64,000 bases of DNA from Pedobacter sp. SYSU D00535 (GCF_017355855.1 NZ_JAFEWD010000005.1:247379-311378), one strand, 5' to 3'; shown: positions 1 to 13,184, numbered from the stretch's first letter. A program made the numbers and translations. Notes: generated by a model from the letters alone, not told the origin.

Positions 1-1515
1 CCCAAAGGGGAGATAATAGGAAAGGGAGAGATCTCGCCCAGTGGTTCAGGCACAGATTGGAAAAAACAATCTGTCAGCTTTAGTGCCACCGCTACAGAAC
101 CCAAAGCTAAGTTCAATATCTGGTTTGAAGGGAACGGCTCAATAGATTTAGACATGATTTCACTGTTTCCGTCAGATACCTGGAAAAACCGTCCCGGTGG
201 CATGAGGGCGGATATGGTTCAGATGCTGGCCGACATGAAACCAGGCTTCATCCGCTTCCCGGGCGGTTGTATTGTGGAAGGTCACGACCTGTCGGTTCGG
301 TACCAGTGGAAAAAGACGATTGGTCCGGTAGAAGAACGAGAGTTGATCGTCAACCGGTGGAATACCGAGTTTGCACATCGTCCCACTCCAGACTATTATC
401 AAACATTTGGTTTGGGCTTTTTTGAGTATTTCCAGCTGGCTGAAGACATTGGAGCTGAAGCTCTTCCCATTTTAAATTGCGGAATGGCTTGTCAGTTTAA
501 CACTGCCGAAGTTGTTCCCCTGGATCAGTTGGAACCCTATATTCAGGATGCACTCGATCTCATTGAGTTTGCTAATGGGGATGTAAATACCAGGTGGGGA
601 AAGGTACGTGCAGAAATGGGACACCCAAAACCGTTCAACTTAAAGATGATGGGGGTTGGAAACGAGAACTGGGGACCGCAATATGTGGAGCGCCTTAAGC
701 TCTTCACCAAAGCCATCAAAGAGAAATACCCGAATATCCAACTGGTAAGCAGCTCAGGCACGGATCCAAACGGCGAGCGCTTCGAGTATTTAAATACAGA
801 GTTGCGTAAAATGAAGGCTGATATTATTGATGAACACTACTACCGTCGTCCGGAGTGGTTTCTGGAGAATGCAGCTCGATACGACAACTATCCACGCAAT
901 GGTTCAAAAGTTTTTGCCGGGGAATATGCTGCACAAAGTGACAAAACAGTTAGTGTAAACAACAAAAACAACCTCCGTACAGCTATCTCGGAAGCAGCTT
1001 TCCTGACCGGACTTGAGCGAAATGCGGACGTAGTGGTCATGGCTTCTTACGCACCCTTGTTTGCCCATGTGGAAGGCTGGCAGTGGACCCCTGATATGAT
1101 TTGGGTGGATAACCTGCGCACCTACGGCACGCCTAACTATTATGTGCAAAAACTATATTCGCTAAATAAGGGAACTAATGTGGTGCCGATCCAGTTGGAT
1201 GGTAAAAATGTAACAGGACAGAATGGTTTGTATGCTTCCGCTGTGATTGACAAAAACACAAAAGAATTAATCCTCAAGGTGGTGAATACTACGGATAAGG
1301 AGACGGAAGGGGAGTTTTCCATTCAGGGTGTCAACAGGCTTGCTGCTAAGGGCACAATGATTGTTCTCGCAGGTAACAACTTGGAAGAAGTCAATTCTTT
1401 AGACAATCCTTTAAGCATCAGTCCAAAGCAGAAAGACATTTCCGTCAAGAAGCAATCCGTTAAATCGAAGTTGGCTCCAAACTCCTTCAACGTGATTAAA
1501 ATTAAAATGATTTAG
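1..1515 (+). CDS. GH51 alpha-L-arabinofuranosidase (5' end outside window)
   Basis: The frame is open from base 1, so the N-terminal part lies outside the window; the first ATG (154) is internal because upstream codons read as good protein. The visible 504 codons cover the (beta/alpha)8 barrel and C-terminal beta domain of a GH51 exo-arabinofuranosidase, which removes terminal L-arabinofuranose from arabinan or arabinoxylan. The putative acid/base Glu is in GNENWG (codon 664-666) and the nucleophile Glu in FAGEYA (codon 922-924). A GH43 follows 73 bp downstream in the same direction. Substrate preference cannot be read from sequence. Bacteroidetes homologues are usually secreted, but the signal peptide is not visible here. 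Confidence 0.93.
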   Translation, partial: PKGEIIGKGEISPSGSGTDWKKQSVSFSATATEPKAKFNIWFEGNGSIDLDMISLFPSDTWKNRPGGMRADMVQMLADMKPGFIRFPGGCIVEGHDLSVRYQWKKTIGPVEERELIVNRWNTEFAHRPTPDYYQTFGLGFFEYFQLAEDIGAEALPILNCGMACQFNTAEVVPLDQLEPYIQDALDLIEFANGDVNTRWGKVRAEMGHPKPFNLKMMGVGNENWGPQYVERLKLFTKAIKEKYPNIQLVSSSGTDPNGERFEYLNTELRKMKADIIDEHYYRRPEWFLENAARYDNYPRNGSKVFAGEYAAQSDKTVSVNNKNNLRTAISEAAFLTGLERNADVVVMASYAPLFAHVEGWQWTPDMIWVDNLRTYGTPNYYVQKLYSLNKGTNVVPIQLDGKNVTGQNGLYASAVIDKNTKELILKVVNTTDKETEGEFSIQGVNRLAAKGTMIVLAGNNLEEVNSLDNPLSISPKQKDISVKKQSVKSKLAPNSFNVIKIKMI

Positions 1516-1588
1516 GCCGGCTTCAGCAGTTGAAACCTCCTTAACCCCGATGTTTTAATCGGGGTTGTACAGACCAATTAAAACATAT

Positions 1589-2605
1589 ATGAAAAGATTC
1601 AGCCTCCTCCTTGCTCTCTTGTTAAGTGTTTCCCTGTTCGCCCAGGATTCCAAATCCAATATTTCTGTACACGATCCCGTAATGGCTAAGGAAGGCGATA
1701 CTTATTACCTTTTTGCTACGGGTTGGGGTATTTCTGCTTGGTCCTCCAAAGATTTGAAGGAGTGGAAAAAAGAGCCTGCAGTATTTGCTTCTGCTCCTAA
1801 ATGGGCAGTAGAGGCTGTTCCCACTTTCAAGGGCCATATCTGGGCTCCTGATATTAGTTTCCACAATGGAAAGTACTACCTGTATTATTCGATCTCTGCT
1901 TTCGGCAAAAACACTTCGGCAATTGGCGTGGCTACAAACGAGACATTAAATCCAGCGAGCCCTAAATTTAAGTGGGTGGACCACGGAAAAGTGATTCAAT
2001 CTTACCCGGGACGCACCAATTGGAACGCCATCGACCCCAATATAATTACTGATAAAAAGGGAAAAGCGTACATGGCCTTTGGATCCTTCTGGGACGGGCT
2101 AAAAATTATTGAGCTTAGTCCAGACCGGCTTTCTGTAGTGGGAGATACCATTACTTTAGCGACTATTGCAAGCAGGAAAAAGACGGCCAGCGCAGATAAT
2201 CCTCCGGCTGTAGATGATAACCCTAAGGATGCCGGGGGGAATGCCATTGAGGCGCCCTTCATTTTCAAAAAAGGTAAGTATTACTATCAGTTTGCCTCCA
2301 TCGATTACTGTTGTAAAGGCGTGAACAGTACCTATAAAATGATCGTTGGCCGTTCCAAGAATGTCAAAGGACCCTATCTGGACAGGAACGGTGTATTAAT
2401 GAGTCAGGCGGGCGGCACGCTTCTGCTGGAGGGCAACAAGGATTGGTATGGCGTGGGACACAACTCCGTGTATAACTTTGACGGTACCGATTATCTCATT
2501 TTTCATGGATACGCAGCTGCCGAAAATGGTCAACCAAAATTGAGAATTGAGAAGCTAGGCTGGGATAAGAAAGGCTGGCCTTATGTTGCTCCGGATAAGC
2601 GGTAG
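1589..2605 (+). CDS. GH43 secreted arabinanase/arabinosidase
   Basis: The 338-aa protein starts at ATG 1589 with a clear signal peptide (MKRFSLLLALLL...LFAQ); an in-frame TTG at 1565 adds only eight poor residues. The five-bladed beta-propeller of GH43 shows the expected triad: Asp29 (VHDP, general base), Asp149 (AIDPN, pKa modulator) and Glu221 (AIEAPF, general acid). It resembles endo-1,5-alpha-L-arabinanase-type members, giving arabino-oligosaccharides for the adjacent GH51 enzyme. A Cys-Cys pair (YCCKG) follows the acid Glu. Family assignment is firm; endo versus exo action is inference. Confidence 0.92.
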   Translation: MKRFSLLLALLLSVSLFAQDSKSNISVHDPVMAKEGDTYYLFATGWGISAWSSKDLKEWKKEPAVFASAPKWAVEAVPTFKGHIWAPDISFHNGKYYLYYSISAFGKNTSAIGVATNETLNPASPKFKWVDHGKVIQSYPGRTNWNAIDPNIITDKKGKAYMAFGSFWDGLKIIELSPDRLSVVGDTITLATIASRKKTASADNPPAVDDNPKDAGGNAIEAPFIFKKGKYYYQFASIDYCCKGVNSTYKMIVGRSKNVKGPYLDRNGVLMSQAGGTLLLEGNKDWYGVGHNSVYNFDGTDYLIFHGYAAAENGQPKLRIEKLGWDKKGWPYVAPDKR

Positions 2606-2742
2606 GTTTGTATGAAATTAAATTGATTGCATTGCGAGCAGGTGCAAAGCTGTAGATAGCGCTTGTTTAATGCCTGTTTGTCGAGTTTTTTAAAAATATG
2701 ATTACATTCGGAACTTAATCCTAATAAAACCTAGTTAAACTA

Positions 2743-3924
2743 ATGAAGACAAATTTATTGATAGTGCTGGCAGCAGGAGTATTCTCCCTTTCTGCATGCA
2801 CTAATAATCCCGAAAAACAAAGCGCCCAGAACGCAAGTTCAGATTCAGTATCAAATCAGGTTATGATCCCAGAAAAAAGTAATTTTCAAACAACAATCGA
2901 CGGAAAGCAAACCGACCTGTATGTTTTGACAAATCAAAACGACATGAAGGTCGCAATTACCAACTATGGCGGTAGAATCGTGAGCATCATCGTCCCTGAC
3001 AAGGACGGTAAGATGGTAGACGTAAATTTGGGTTACGAGAAGGTCTCAGGTTATCAGCAGGCAAACGAGCCTTACTTTGGTGCCCTGATCGGGAGATATG
3101 GAAACCGAATTGGAAATGCCCAATTCACTCTGGACGGGAAAGCGTATAAACTTCCGGCAAATGATAATGGACAGTCCCTTCATGGAGGTCCTAAAGGTTT
3201 TCACGCACAGGTTTGGGATGCTAAAAAAATAAACGACTATACCCTGGAGCTTACTTATTTATCAAAAGATGGCGAGGAAGGATATCCGGGTAATCTGAAT
3301 GTGAAAGTGGTTTACTCATTGACCAATGACAATGCCATTAAAATGGACTATACAGCAACTACTGATAAGGCTACAGTAGTTAATTTAACCAATCATGCCT
3401 ATTTTAACCTGAATGGTGAAGGAAATGGCTCTATCAATAACCATGTTCTTCTGATCAATGCGGATAAATTTACTCCGGTAAATGCAAGCTTGATCCCTAC
3501 AGGCGAGTTGAAAAGTGTGAAAGGGACTCCATTTGACTTTACTACACCCACAGCAATCGGTCAGCGCGTGGATGCGGACGATGAACAATTGAAATTCGGT
3601 AAAGGCTATGATCATAACTTCGCTTTAACCAATTCATCAACTGAACTAAAGCAGGCAGCTTTAGTGAGCAGTCCTCAAACCGGAATTACCCTGGAAGTAC
3701 TTACTACTGAGCCGGGTATCCAGTTCTACGGAGGTAACTTCCTTGATGGAAAACTGACAGACGGGAAGGGAGGCAAAAAATATGAACACCGTAGCGGTTT
3801 TTGTTTAGAGACACAGCATTTTCCTGATTCGCCAAACCAAACATCTTTCCCTAGCACGGTGCTAAAACCAGGAGAGACTTACAGTTCTACAACACTTTAT
3901 AAGTTTGCTACCAAGCAACAGTAA
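2743..3924 (+). CDS. galM: Aldose 1-epimerase, lipoprotein form
   Basis: GalM interconverts the alpha and beta anomers of galactose and other aldoses. The 393-aa protein has a lipobox (SLSAC, Cys at about residue 19), then a Ser/Asn-rich linker and a galactose-mutarotase-like domain from about residue 50. Landmarks are the substrate-binding GRYGNRI, the catalytic-type His in NLTNHAYFNL and the Glu near the C-terminus in CLETQHFPD. Export as a lipoprotein is common for GalM in Bacteroidetes sugar loci and fits equilibration of released arabinose or galactose before uptake. It lies 137 bp after the GH43 gene and is followed by a hairpin terminator. Confidence 0.93.
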   Translation: MKTNLLIVLAAGVFSLSACTNNPEKQSAQNASSDSVSNQVMIPEKSNFQTTIDGKQTDLYVLTNQNDMKVAITNYGGRIVSIIVPDKDGKMVDVNLGYEKVSGYQQANEPYFGALIGRYGNRIGNAQFTLDGKAYKLPANDNGQSLHGGPKGFHAQVWDAKKINDYTLELTYLSKDGEEGYPGNLNVKVVYSLTNDNAIKMDYTATTDKATVVNLTNHAYFNLNGEGNGSINNHVLLINADKFTPVNASLIPTGELKSVKGTPFDFTTPTAIGQRVDADDEQLKFGKGYDHNFALTNSSTELKQAALVSSPQTGITLEVLTTEPGIQFYGGNFLDGKLTDGKGGKKYEHRSGFCLETQHFPDSPNQTSFPSTVLKPGETYSSTTLYKFATKQQ

Positions 3925-3943
3925 CAGATAAAGCTTTTAAAAT

Positions 3944-3980
3944 AAAGTGCTGTACGGTGAGGAGCCTGCAGCACTTTTTT
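3944..3980 (+). terminator. Rho-independent terminator after galM
   Basis: A 9-bp stem (AAAGTGCTG at 3944-3952 with CAGCACTTT at 3969-3977) is followed by a T run. It closes the first transcription unit of the carbohydrate locus. Confidence 0.7.
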
Positions 3981-4290
3981 GTTGACTTCAGTTTTCTCCA
4001 TATCCTGGTTTTGTATCATCAGAGCTTGGGTCCCGCAATAATTTAATTCTGGCTACTAATTTCCGGAAAGCACAATTTGTCCCCCTTTTTTTGCTGAATC
4101 ATCCTTGTTCTAAATCGTAGCGTATCTCGAAAATTGCTGCTGGCGAATGCCGCTGATTTCTGCAAGGCAAATTTAAACTGATGCCCGAGAAAAAAGTTGA
4201 TTTTAGTCTTTATTAATTTAGCTTTGAGAATTAGTTGACCAATTATTTGCGCTTGTTAATAGAGACCCTTCACCGGGCACCTGAAACTTT
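3981..4290. other. Intergenic region before the BNR-4 gene
   Basis: About 310 bp after the galM terminator without a convincing ORF. It probably carries the promoter for the second unit (BNR-4, GH105, GH43), but no clear TTG/TAnnTTTG pair was identified. Confidence 0.4.
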
Positions 4291-5598
4291 ATGAAAAAAA
4301 TTATCTTTTGCCTACTTGTTGCTTGTTTTTCTACGGCAATGGCTCAGCAAAAAGCTGTAAAAATGATGGATGTAGGAGAGGGGTGGGCCAATAATTCGGT
4401 TAATACCATCATCTTTCGCAAGAACTCACTCGTAACCCATCAGGACACGCAATTCATTGCCTTCTACAACCAGAACAGAAAAGTGATGTTGGGGAAAAGG
4501 AAGCTAGGGGCAGCCGACTGGGATTTGGTGGAAACAAACTTACAAGGCAATGCGGCTGATGCACACAACGCCATAAGCATCATGGTGGATGGGGACGGTT
4601 ATCTTCATATTTCCTGGGATCATCATAATCATAGCTTAAGGTACGTAAGAAGCGTACGTCCCGGCTCCCTGCAGTTAACTGAAAAAATGCCAATGACAGG
4701 CAGCGACGAGAAGTCGGTATCCTATCCTGAGTTTTACAGAACGCCTGACGGAAACCTGCTGTTTTTCTACCGTAATGGAGCTTCGGGTCAGGGTAACCTG
4801 GTAATAAACAAATACAATACGGCTACCAAAACCTGGCAGCGATTACATAGCAATCTCATCAGTGGAGAAGGACAAAGGAACGCTTATTGGCAGGCCTTTC
4901 TTGACCACAAGGGAACGATCCATGTATCCTGGGTTTGGAGAGAGTCGCCGGATGTGGCGAGTAACCATGATCTGGGCTATGCACGCTCCAGCGATGGCGG
5001 CCTGACCTGGGAGAAGTCGACCGGTGAGAAATACCAATTGCCCATTACGCTCGCAACTGCCGAATACGCTTTTCGTATCCCACAAAATTCTGAATTAATC
5101 AATCAAACCTCGATGTCTGCCGACAAACGGGGAAACCCTTTCATCGCCACCTATTGGAGGGAAAAAGGCACGGCCGTCCCCCAGTATCACGTTGTGTACC
5201 ATACGGGCAAGAGCTGGAGGGCTTTGAATCTAAACTTTAGAAAAACACCCTTCTCGCTGAGTGGAGGGGGAACGAAACGCATCCCCATCTCCAGGCCGCA
5301 AATCATGGTGGATATTGCGAAGTCAAAGCCAAGAGCGCTTCTAATTTTTCGGGATGAGGAAAGAGGAGCAAAAGTATCGGCGGCGAATATTGATAATTTA
5401 AAGAAAAACAAGTGGCGGGTACGCGATCTTACCGAGAGTTCCGTAGGATCCTGGGAGCCGAGCTTCGATACGGAGCTCTGGAAAATAAGTGGCGTGCTGA
5501 ACCTCTTCGTGCAGGAAGTGCAACAGGTGGATGGGGAAGGAAAGGCGAATCTGCCGCCGCAAATGGTGAAGGTACTGGAATGGAAACCTGATTTTTAA
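4291..5598 (+). CDS. BNR-4 repeat secreted protein
   Basis: The 435-aa protein has a signal peptide (MKKIIFCLLVACFSTAMAQ) followed by a propeller-like domain with sialidase-type Asp-box features (SSDGGLTWEKS at about 230-240; DGDGYLHISWDHH near 110). It matches the general pattern of BNR_4 proteins that occur in Bacteroidetes polysaccharide loci. Relatives with this fold include polysaccharide lyases and glycosidases, so an enzyme acting on pectic oligosaccharides is plausible, but no catalytic residues can be assigned confidently. The stop lies nine bases before the GH105 start, so the two are almost certainly co-transcribed. Confidence 0.8.
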   Translation: MKKIIFCLLVACFSTAMAQQKAVKMMDVGEGWANNSVNTIIFRKNSLVTHQDTQFIAFYNQNRKVMLGKRKLGAADWDLVETNLQGNAADAHNAISIMVDGDGYLHISWDHHNHSLRYVRSVRPGSLQLTEKMPMTGSDEKSVSYPEFYRTPDGNLLFFYRNGASGQGNLVINKYNTATKTWQRLHSNLISGEGQRNAYWQAFLDHKGTIHVSWVWRESPDVASNHDLGYARSSDGGLTWEKSTGEKYQLPITLATAEYAFRIPQNSELINQTSMSADKRGNPFIATYWREKGTAVPQYHVVYHTGKSWRALNLNFRKTPFSLSGGGTKRIPISRPQIMVDIAKSKPRALLIFRDEERGAKVSAANIDNLKKNKWRVRDLTESSVGSWEPSFDTELWKISGVLNLFVQEVQQVDGEGKANLPPQMVKVLEWKPDF

Positions 5599-5607
5599 GT
5601 TACGATT

Positions 5608-6744
5608 ATGAAAATAAAAGCTATACTCTTATTACTCCTTGCGGGATCAGCAGCGTTGCTGACCGGATGCGCGGTGAAAAAACAGACAATGGGCACGTCC
5701 CAGGCGGAGGTGCTCCAGATCATAGACAAGGTGAACAACTATTGGCAGCAGAACAATAAGCCGCAGGAACGTGCTTTCTGGGATGTCGCTGCTTACCATA
5801 CCGGTAACATGGAGGCCTACGCAATCACCAAAAACGAGAACTACCGGAAGTACTCGGAGGCCTGGGCGGAACACAATCAGTGGAAGGGTGCTAAGTCTGA
5901 CAATAAGGCCGAATGGAAGTATAGTTACGGCGAAAAAGACGACTATGTGCTGTTCGGGGACTGGCAGATTGCTTTTCAGACTTATATCGACCTGTATAAC
6001 CTGGATAAGGATGAGAAGAAAATAGCCCGGGCAAAGGAGGTGATGGAATACCAGATGAGCACCAATAAAAAAGATTACTGGTGGTGGGCGGATGGCTTGT
6101 ATATGGTAATGCCCGTCATGACCAAATTGTACAAAGTGACCGGCAACGGACAGTATCTCGACAAGTTACACGAGTATTTCACCTACGCGGACAGCGTAAT
6201 GTACGACCCCGAAGAAAAGCTGTACTACCGCGATGCAAAATATATATATCCAAAACATAAGAGTGCCACTGGGAAGAAGGATTTCTGGGCCAGGGGCGAC
6301 GGCTGGGTATTCGCAGGTCTTGCCAAGGTCTTGAAAGATCTTCCCAAAAATGATCCTCACCGCCAGCTGTACATAGAAAGATATGAGGGAATCGCACGAG
6401 CGATTAAAAATGCCCAACAACCGGAAGGCTATTGGACACGTAGTATTCTTGATCCGGTACATGCGCCGGGGCCCGAAACCAGCGGGACTGCCTTTTTCAC
6501 TTATGGCTTGCTTTGGGGTATTAATAATGGCTATTTGAGTAAGAAGGAGTATCTGCCGGTAGTGGAGAAGAGTTGGAATTACCTCACTAAAGTGGCTTTA
6601 CAGCCTGATGGAAAAGTGGGATATGTGCAGCCAATAGGCGAGCGGGCAATACCGGGGCAAGTAGTTAATCAAAATTCTACTTCTAATTTTGGCGTAGGCG
6701 CATTTCTGCTGGCAGCATCAGAAATGTACAAATTCCTGGATTGA
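5608..6744 (+). CDS. GH105 unsaturated rhamnogalacturonyl hydrolase, lipoprotein
   Basis: The 378-aa protein begins with a lipobox (LLTGC, Cys at about 21) and continues with an (alpha/alpha)6 barrel of the GH88/GH105 clan. The catalytic-type Asp is in WWADGLYM (Asp162), with a second conserved acidic loop RGDGWVFAG (Asp231). Family members hydrate and cleave the 4,5-unsaturated galacturonyl residue left by rhamnogalacturonan lyases. No lyase of a recognised family is in view, so the matching enzyme is upstream, elsewhere, or the preceding BNR-4 protein. A GH43 gene starts 19 bp after the stop. Confidence 0.92.
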   Translation: MKIKAILLLLLAGSAALLTGCAVKKQTMGTSQAEVLQIIDKVNNYWQQNNKPQERAFWDVAAYHTGNMEAYAITKNENYRKYSEAWAEHNQWKGAKSDNKAEWKYSYGEKDDYVLFGDWQIAFQTYIDLYNLDKDEKKIARAKEVMEYQMSTNKKDYWWWADGLYMVMPVMTKLYKVTGNGQYLDKLHEYFTYADSVMYDPEEKLYYRDAKYIYPKHKSATGKKDFWARGDGWVFAGLAKVLKDLPKNDPHRQLYIERYEGIARAIKNAQQPEGYWTRSILDPVHAPGPETSGTAFFTYGLLWGINNGYLSKKEYLPVVEKSWNYLTKVALQPDGKVGYVQPIGERAIPGQVVNQNSTSNFGVGAFLLAASEMYKFLD

Positions 6745-6763
6745 TAAACATGAAGCGAATGAT

Positions 6764-7723
6764 ATGAATATGAAGCAACGTTTTCTAGCCATAGTTCTGG
6801 TTCTTGTTGGTTTTGGGAGCAAAGGACAAACGACAGTTGACTCGGTCGTAGCTCCGGCAGCGGTTCTTCCTGGTGTTTTTGCCGATCCTCATATCGCGGC
6901 CTTTGGCAAAAAGTTCTATATCTACCCTACAACCGACGGTACTGTAGGCTGGAAGGGAACGACCTTTAGTTGCTGGTCCTCCAACGATCTGCGCAAGTGG
7001 AAAAATGAGGGCGTCATTCTGGACCTGCCCAGAGATTTAACATGGGCAAAGGAACGTGCCTGGGCGCCGGCAATAGCGAAAAAAAACGGAAAGTATTATT
7101 TCTACTACTCCGCGGATGTCAACATCGGAGTGGCAGTGGCCGACCGTCCCGAAGGGCCATTTAAGGACCCGATCGGAAAACCGCTAATTCCGAAAGGCAC
7201 GGTAAAGGGCCAGATGATCGACCCCATGGTCTTTATTGATGATGACGGCTCCGCCTACCTTTACTTTGGGCAGGGAAACTGCAATATCGTAAAGCTGAAC
7301 GACGACATGATCTCCTGTGATCTCTCCAAAATTATTTCATTTAAACCGCAGGGATACAATGAGGGCGCCTTTGTATTCAAAAGGCAGGGGAAGTATTATT
7401 TGATGTGGTCAGAGTACGATACCCGGGATCCGCGCTACTCCGTGGCGTATGCTACTGCTGATTCTCCGACCGGGCCTTTTGTAAAAGCAGAAACCAATCC
7501 CGTACTAAAGGGCAGTGGAGCGATAAAAGGTGCGGGACATCATTCAGTGGTGCAGGTGCCCGGTACCGATAACTGGTTTATTGCCTATCATCGCTTCAAA
7601 ATCCCGGATGGAAACGGATATAACCGTGAGACCTGTATCTCCCCGATGCGGTTCGATAACAAGGGGAATATACTTCCGGTGGATGTATTTGAGCCGGTGC
7701 CAGCGGTGAAGGCGAAGCGATAG
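6764..7723 (+). CDS. GH43 secreted glycosidase (second copy)
   Basis: The 319-aa protein has an N-terminal signal peptide ending near GSKGQ. The GH43 propeller triad is visible: Asp41 (FADPH), Asp153 (MIDPM) and Glu200 (NEGAF). The sequence is clearly different from the GH43 at 1589, suggesting another linkage, for example arabinofuranosidase or exo-galactanase-type activity. A second in-frame ATG lies two codons after the first. It sits 19 bp behind GH105 and ends the BNR-4/GH105/GH43 unit. Confidence 0.9.
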   Translation: MNMKQRFLAIVLVLVGFGSKGQTTVDSVVAPAAVLPGVFADPHIAAFGKKFYIYPTTDGTVGWKGTTFSCWSSNDLRKWKNEGVILDLPRDLTWAKERAWAPAIAKKNGKYYFYYSADVNIGVAVADRPEGPFKDPIGKPLIPKGTVKGQMIDPMVFIDDDGSAYLYFGQGNCNIVKLNDDMISCDLSKIISFKPQGYNEGAFVFKRQGKYYLMWSEYDTRDPRYSVAYATADSPTGPFVKAETNPVLKGSGAIKGAGHHSVVQVPGTDNWFIAYHRFKIPDGNGYNRETCISPMRFDNKGNILPVDVFEPVPAVKAKR

Positions 7724-7839
7724 GAAGGAAGTTAGGCTTAACTTCTGGGAAGGAGCTGTGGGAAAGCTGTTGCTTCCTTCGAGTTTGGCTACAGTATAGG
7801 CAAACAGTGGATTTACCCCCTATCAAATGTTGTTTTACC

Positions 7840-7871
7840 CCTCGCAGTCCTTGCTATTACGAGGTTTTTTT
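7840..7871 (+). terminator. Weak rho-independent terminator
   Basis: A short CCTCG/CGAGG stem followed by seven T residues lies about 120 bp after the GH43 stop. The stem is only five pairs, so the call rests mainly on the T run and position. Confidence 0.4.
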
Positions 7872-7911
7872 GTACAACTATTATTGAAATGCACACCAAC
7901 CTAGTAATTAG

Positions 7912-11052
<3,141 letters not shown>

Positions 11053-11074
11053 TAGCGGAATGAATAGATTTACG

Positions 11075-11106
11075 AAGGATGAGTACACTGGTGCTCATCC
11101 TTTTTT
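11075..11106 (+). terminator. Rho-independent terminator after GH2
   Basis: A 9-bp perfect stem (AAGGATGAG at 11075-11083 with CTCATCCTT at 11094-11102) is followed by a six-T run. Confidence 0.8.
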
Positions 11107-11124
11107 GATATAATTTTAACCGAG

Positions 11125-13143
11125 ATGACTAACCACTTGAAACAGCTAGTACTAGGCGGAATACTCCTTTTTGTTACCCCGGTATTTGCTCAAATCGACC
11201 AAAAGCAGCAAAAGGTGTTTGACCTGAAGCAGCCCGACTTTCAGCTGAGCCCGCAGACGGGCATGGCCCGCCAGCATTGGAAGGATGCCGCCCGTTACCT
11301 TTTGGAAGGGGCTTTCAGTTATGTCAAACAGCTGGACGATCCCATGAAATTCCCGAAGCAGCCGGGGAAGAGCTACCCCCGGGATCCGGCACAAGTTCCT
11401 ACTGAATTGCTTGAAGGACTGTGTCGCACTTTGTTTATTGCCGCACCGCTGCTGAGGGAAGACCCGACGTTAACCATTAACAACATTCGTGTTGCAGACT
11501 ATTACCGCCATCATATTGCTAAACTTATCGATCCCTCCAGCCCTACTTATATTAAGTCGCGGGCCCCAAAAGGAGGCCCAAGTCAAAATCTGGTGGAGTT
11601 TGGAGCATTGGCTATTTCATTGTCGATTGTTCCTGATCTGCTCTGGGAGCCACTGACTCCCACGCAAAAACAGGCACTTTCCAGCACGATGATCAGCTAT
11701 GGAGACGGCCCCACCGTGCCTTCCAACTGGAAGTTCTTCAATATTTTCGTCCTGAGCTTTTTTAAGGATAAGGGCTACAGCGTGAACGAGCCCTTACTTA
11801 AGGAGTACTTAGACAAGTCGCTGGCGCATTACAGGGGAGAGGGCTGGTATAATGATAATCCGGCCTACGATTACTACAGCATGTGGGCCTTCCAGATGTA
11901 CGGCGTTTTGTGGTCGGAGATGTACGGGAAAAAATATTATCCGGAGTACGCCGCGAAGTTCAAATCGAACTTTCGGGATGTTAAAGACAACTATCCTTTT
12001 ATGTTCAGCAGGAACGGGGAAATGATCATGTGGGGCAGAAGTATTGCTTATCGCTTTGGCTCGGTTATTCCGCTTCCGCTGATGGGTTTTGAGCAAGGTC
12101 AGGATACCAATTTCGGCTGGATGCGCAGGATCTCCTCGGGGGTGCTCCTTCAGTTCCTGAAACATCCCGACTTCCTGCATGAGAACGTTCCTACCCTGGG
12201 CTTTTATGGCGCGTTTGAGCCGGCAGTCCAGGCTTATAGCTGTCGGGCGAGCTCCTATTGGATGGGAAAGGCTTTTTTAGCGCTTTTAATTCCCGCCGAT
12301 AATCCATTTTGGACAGCGAGAGAAAACGAAGGGCCCTGGGAAAAAGAATTCAGGAAAGATCAGGTATACAATAAGTTTCAAAAGGGCTCTGATATTTTGA
12401 TCACTGATTATCCATCGATAGGAGCTGCAGAGATCCGGGCTTGGTGTAAGGTGCCTGTGATTAACAACTGGGAGTCTTTCCGCGGGAGTGAAAATTATAA
12501 CCGCCTGGCCTACAACAGCGCGTTCCCCTGGCAGGCAGATGGCGAAGATGGACAGGTGGCCATGAACTACGTTTTTAAAAATAAGGACAACAAGTGGGAA
12601 GCTGCCCGCCTGTTTACCTTCAAAAAATACGAAGACGGGGTGTATTACCGCGACGTCGTCTTGGAGACAGACAAAAACGTTTCCCTGAGCCTGGCAGATA
12701 TTCCGCTGCCCAACGGGATATTGAGGGTAGATAAAAATACCAGTAAAATACCTGTTAACCTGCGTTTAGGGCACTATTCTTTGCCGGAAACAAAGGGAAC
12801 AATCAAAAGATTGACAAAAAAGGTACAGGGCAGGGAAGTGCAGATTATCGACAACGGAGAGTATCAATTGGCGCTTGTTCCGGTAGCGGGCTGGGACAAG
12901 ACCGAAACAGTCTTGACGGAGGGATTGCACCCGGAAACAAAGCGAAGTGCAGTGATTAATGTAAGCGATAGTTTCAGGCCGGAACAAGAGCCGTTGTATG
13001 CTACGTTGATGTTATGGAAGAAATCGGGAGAGCAATGGAAGGACGCAGAATTGAATCCGCTGAAAGCCCTGAAAGTTGCTAAGGACGGCTCTTCGGTAAG
13101 CATATCCTTCAAAAATGGCGAAGAAAAGCTGGTGAAATATTAG
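11125..13143 (+). CDS. DUF2264 secreted protein
   Basis: The 672-aa protein has a signal peptide (ending TPVFAQ) and a large DUF2264 domain whose first half is alpha-helical, as in barrel-type carbohydrate-active proteins (RQHWKDAARYLLEGAF, YPRDPAQVPTELLEGLCR). The C-terminal third is beta-rich. DUF2264 proteins recur in Bacteroidetes and fungal polysaccharide loci, but I cannot assign a reaction. The start is 19 bp after the GH2 terminator T run, so it may use read-through or its own promoter. Family call firm, function unknown. Confidence 0.88.
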   Translation: MTNHLKQLVLGGILLFVTPVFAQIDQKQQKVFDLKQPDFQLSPQTGMARQHWKDAARYLLEGAFSYVKQLDDPMKFPKQPGKSYPRDPAQVPTELLEGLCRTLFIAAPLLREDPTLTINNIRVADYYRHHIAKLIDPSSPTYIKSRAPKGGPSQNLVEFGALAISLSIVPDLLWEPLTPTQKQALSSTMISYGDGPTVPSNWKFFNIFVLSFFKDKGYSVNEPLLKEYLDKSLAHYRGEGWYNDNPAYDYYSMWAFQMYGVLWSEMYGKKYYPEYAAKFKSNFRDVKDNYPFMFSRNGEMIMWGRSIAYRFGSVIPLPLMGFEQGQDTNFGWMRRISSGVLLQFLKHPDFLHENVPTLGFYGAFEPAVQAYSCRASSYWMGKAFLALLIPADNPFWTARENEGPWEKEFRKDQVYNKFQKGSDILITDYPSIGAAEIRAWCKVPVINNWESFRGSENYNRLAYNSAFPWQADGEDGQVAMNYVFKNKDNKWEAARLFTFKKYEDGVYYRDVVLETDKNVSLSLADIPLPNGILRVDKNTSKIPVNLRLGHYSLPETKGTIKRLTKKVQGREVQIIDNGEYQLALVPVAGWDKTETVLTEGLHPETKRSAVINVSDSFRPEQEPLYATLMLWKKSGEQWKDAELNPLKALKVAKDGSSVSISFKNGEEKLVKY

Positions 13144-13154
13144 AATAAAGAGGG

Positions 13155-13184
13155 CGAACTAAGGTGATAAATTACCTTAGTTCG
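13155..13184. terminator. Bidirectional terminator overlapping a stop codon
   Basis: An 11-bp perfect inverted repeat (CGAACTAAGGT at 13155-13165 with ACCTTAGTTCG at 13174-13184) lies between the convergent DUF2264 gene and the small membrane-protein gene. The right arm covers the last codons of the latter. Confidence 0.7.
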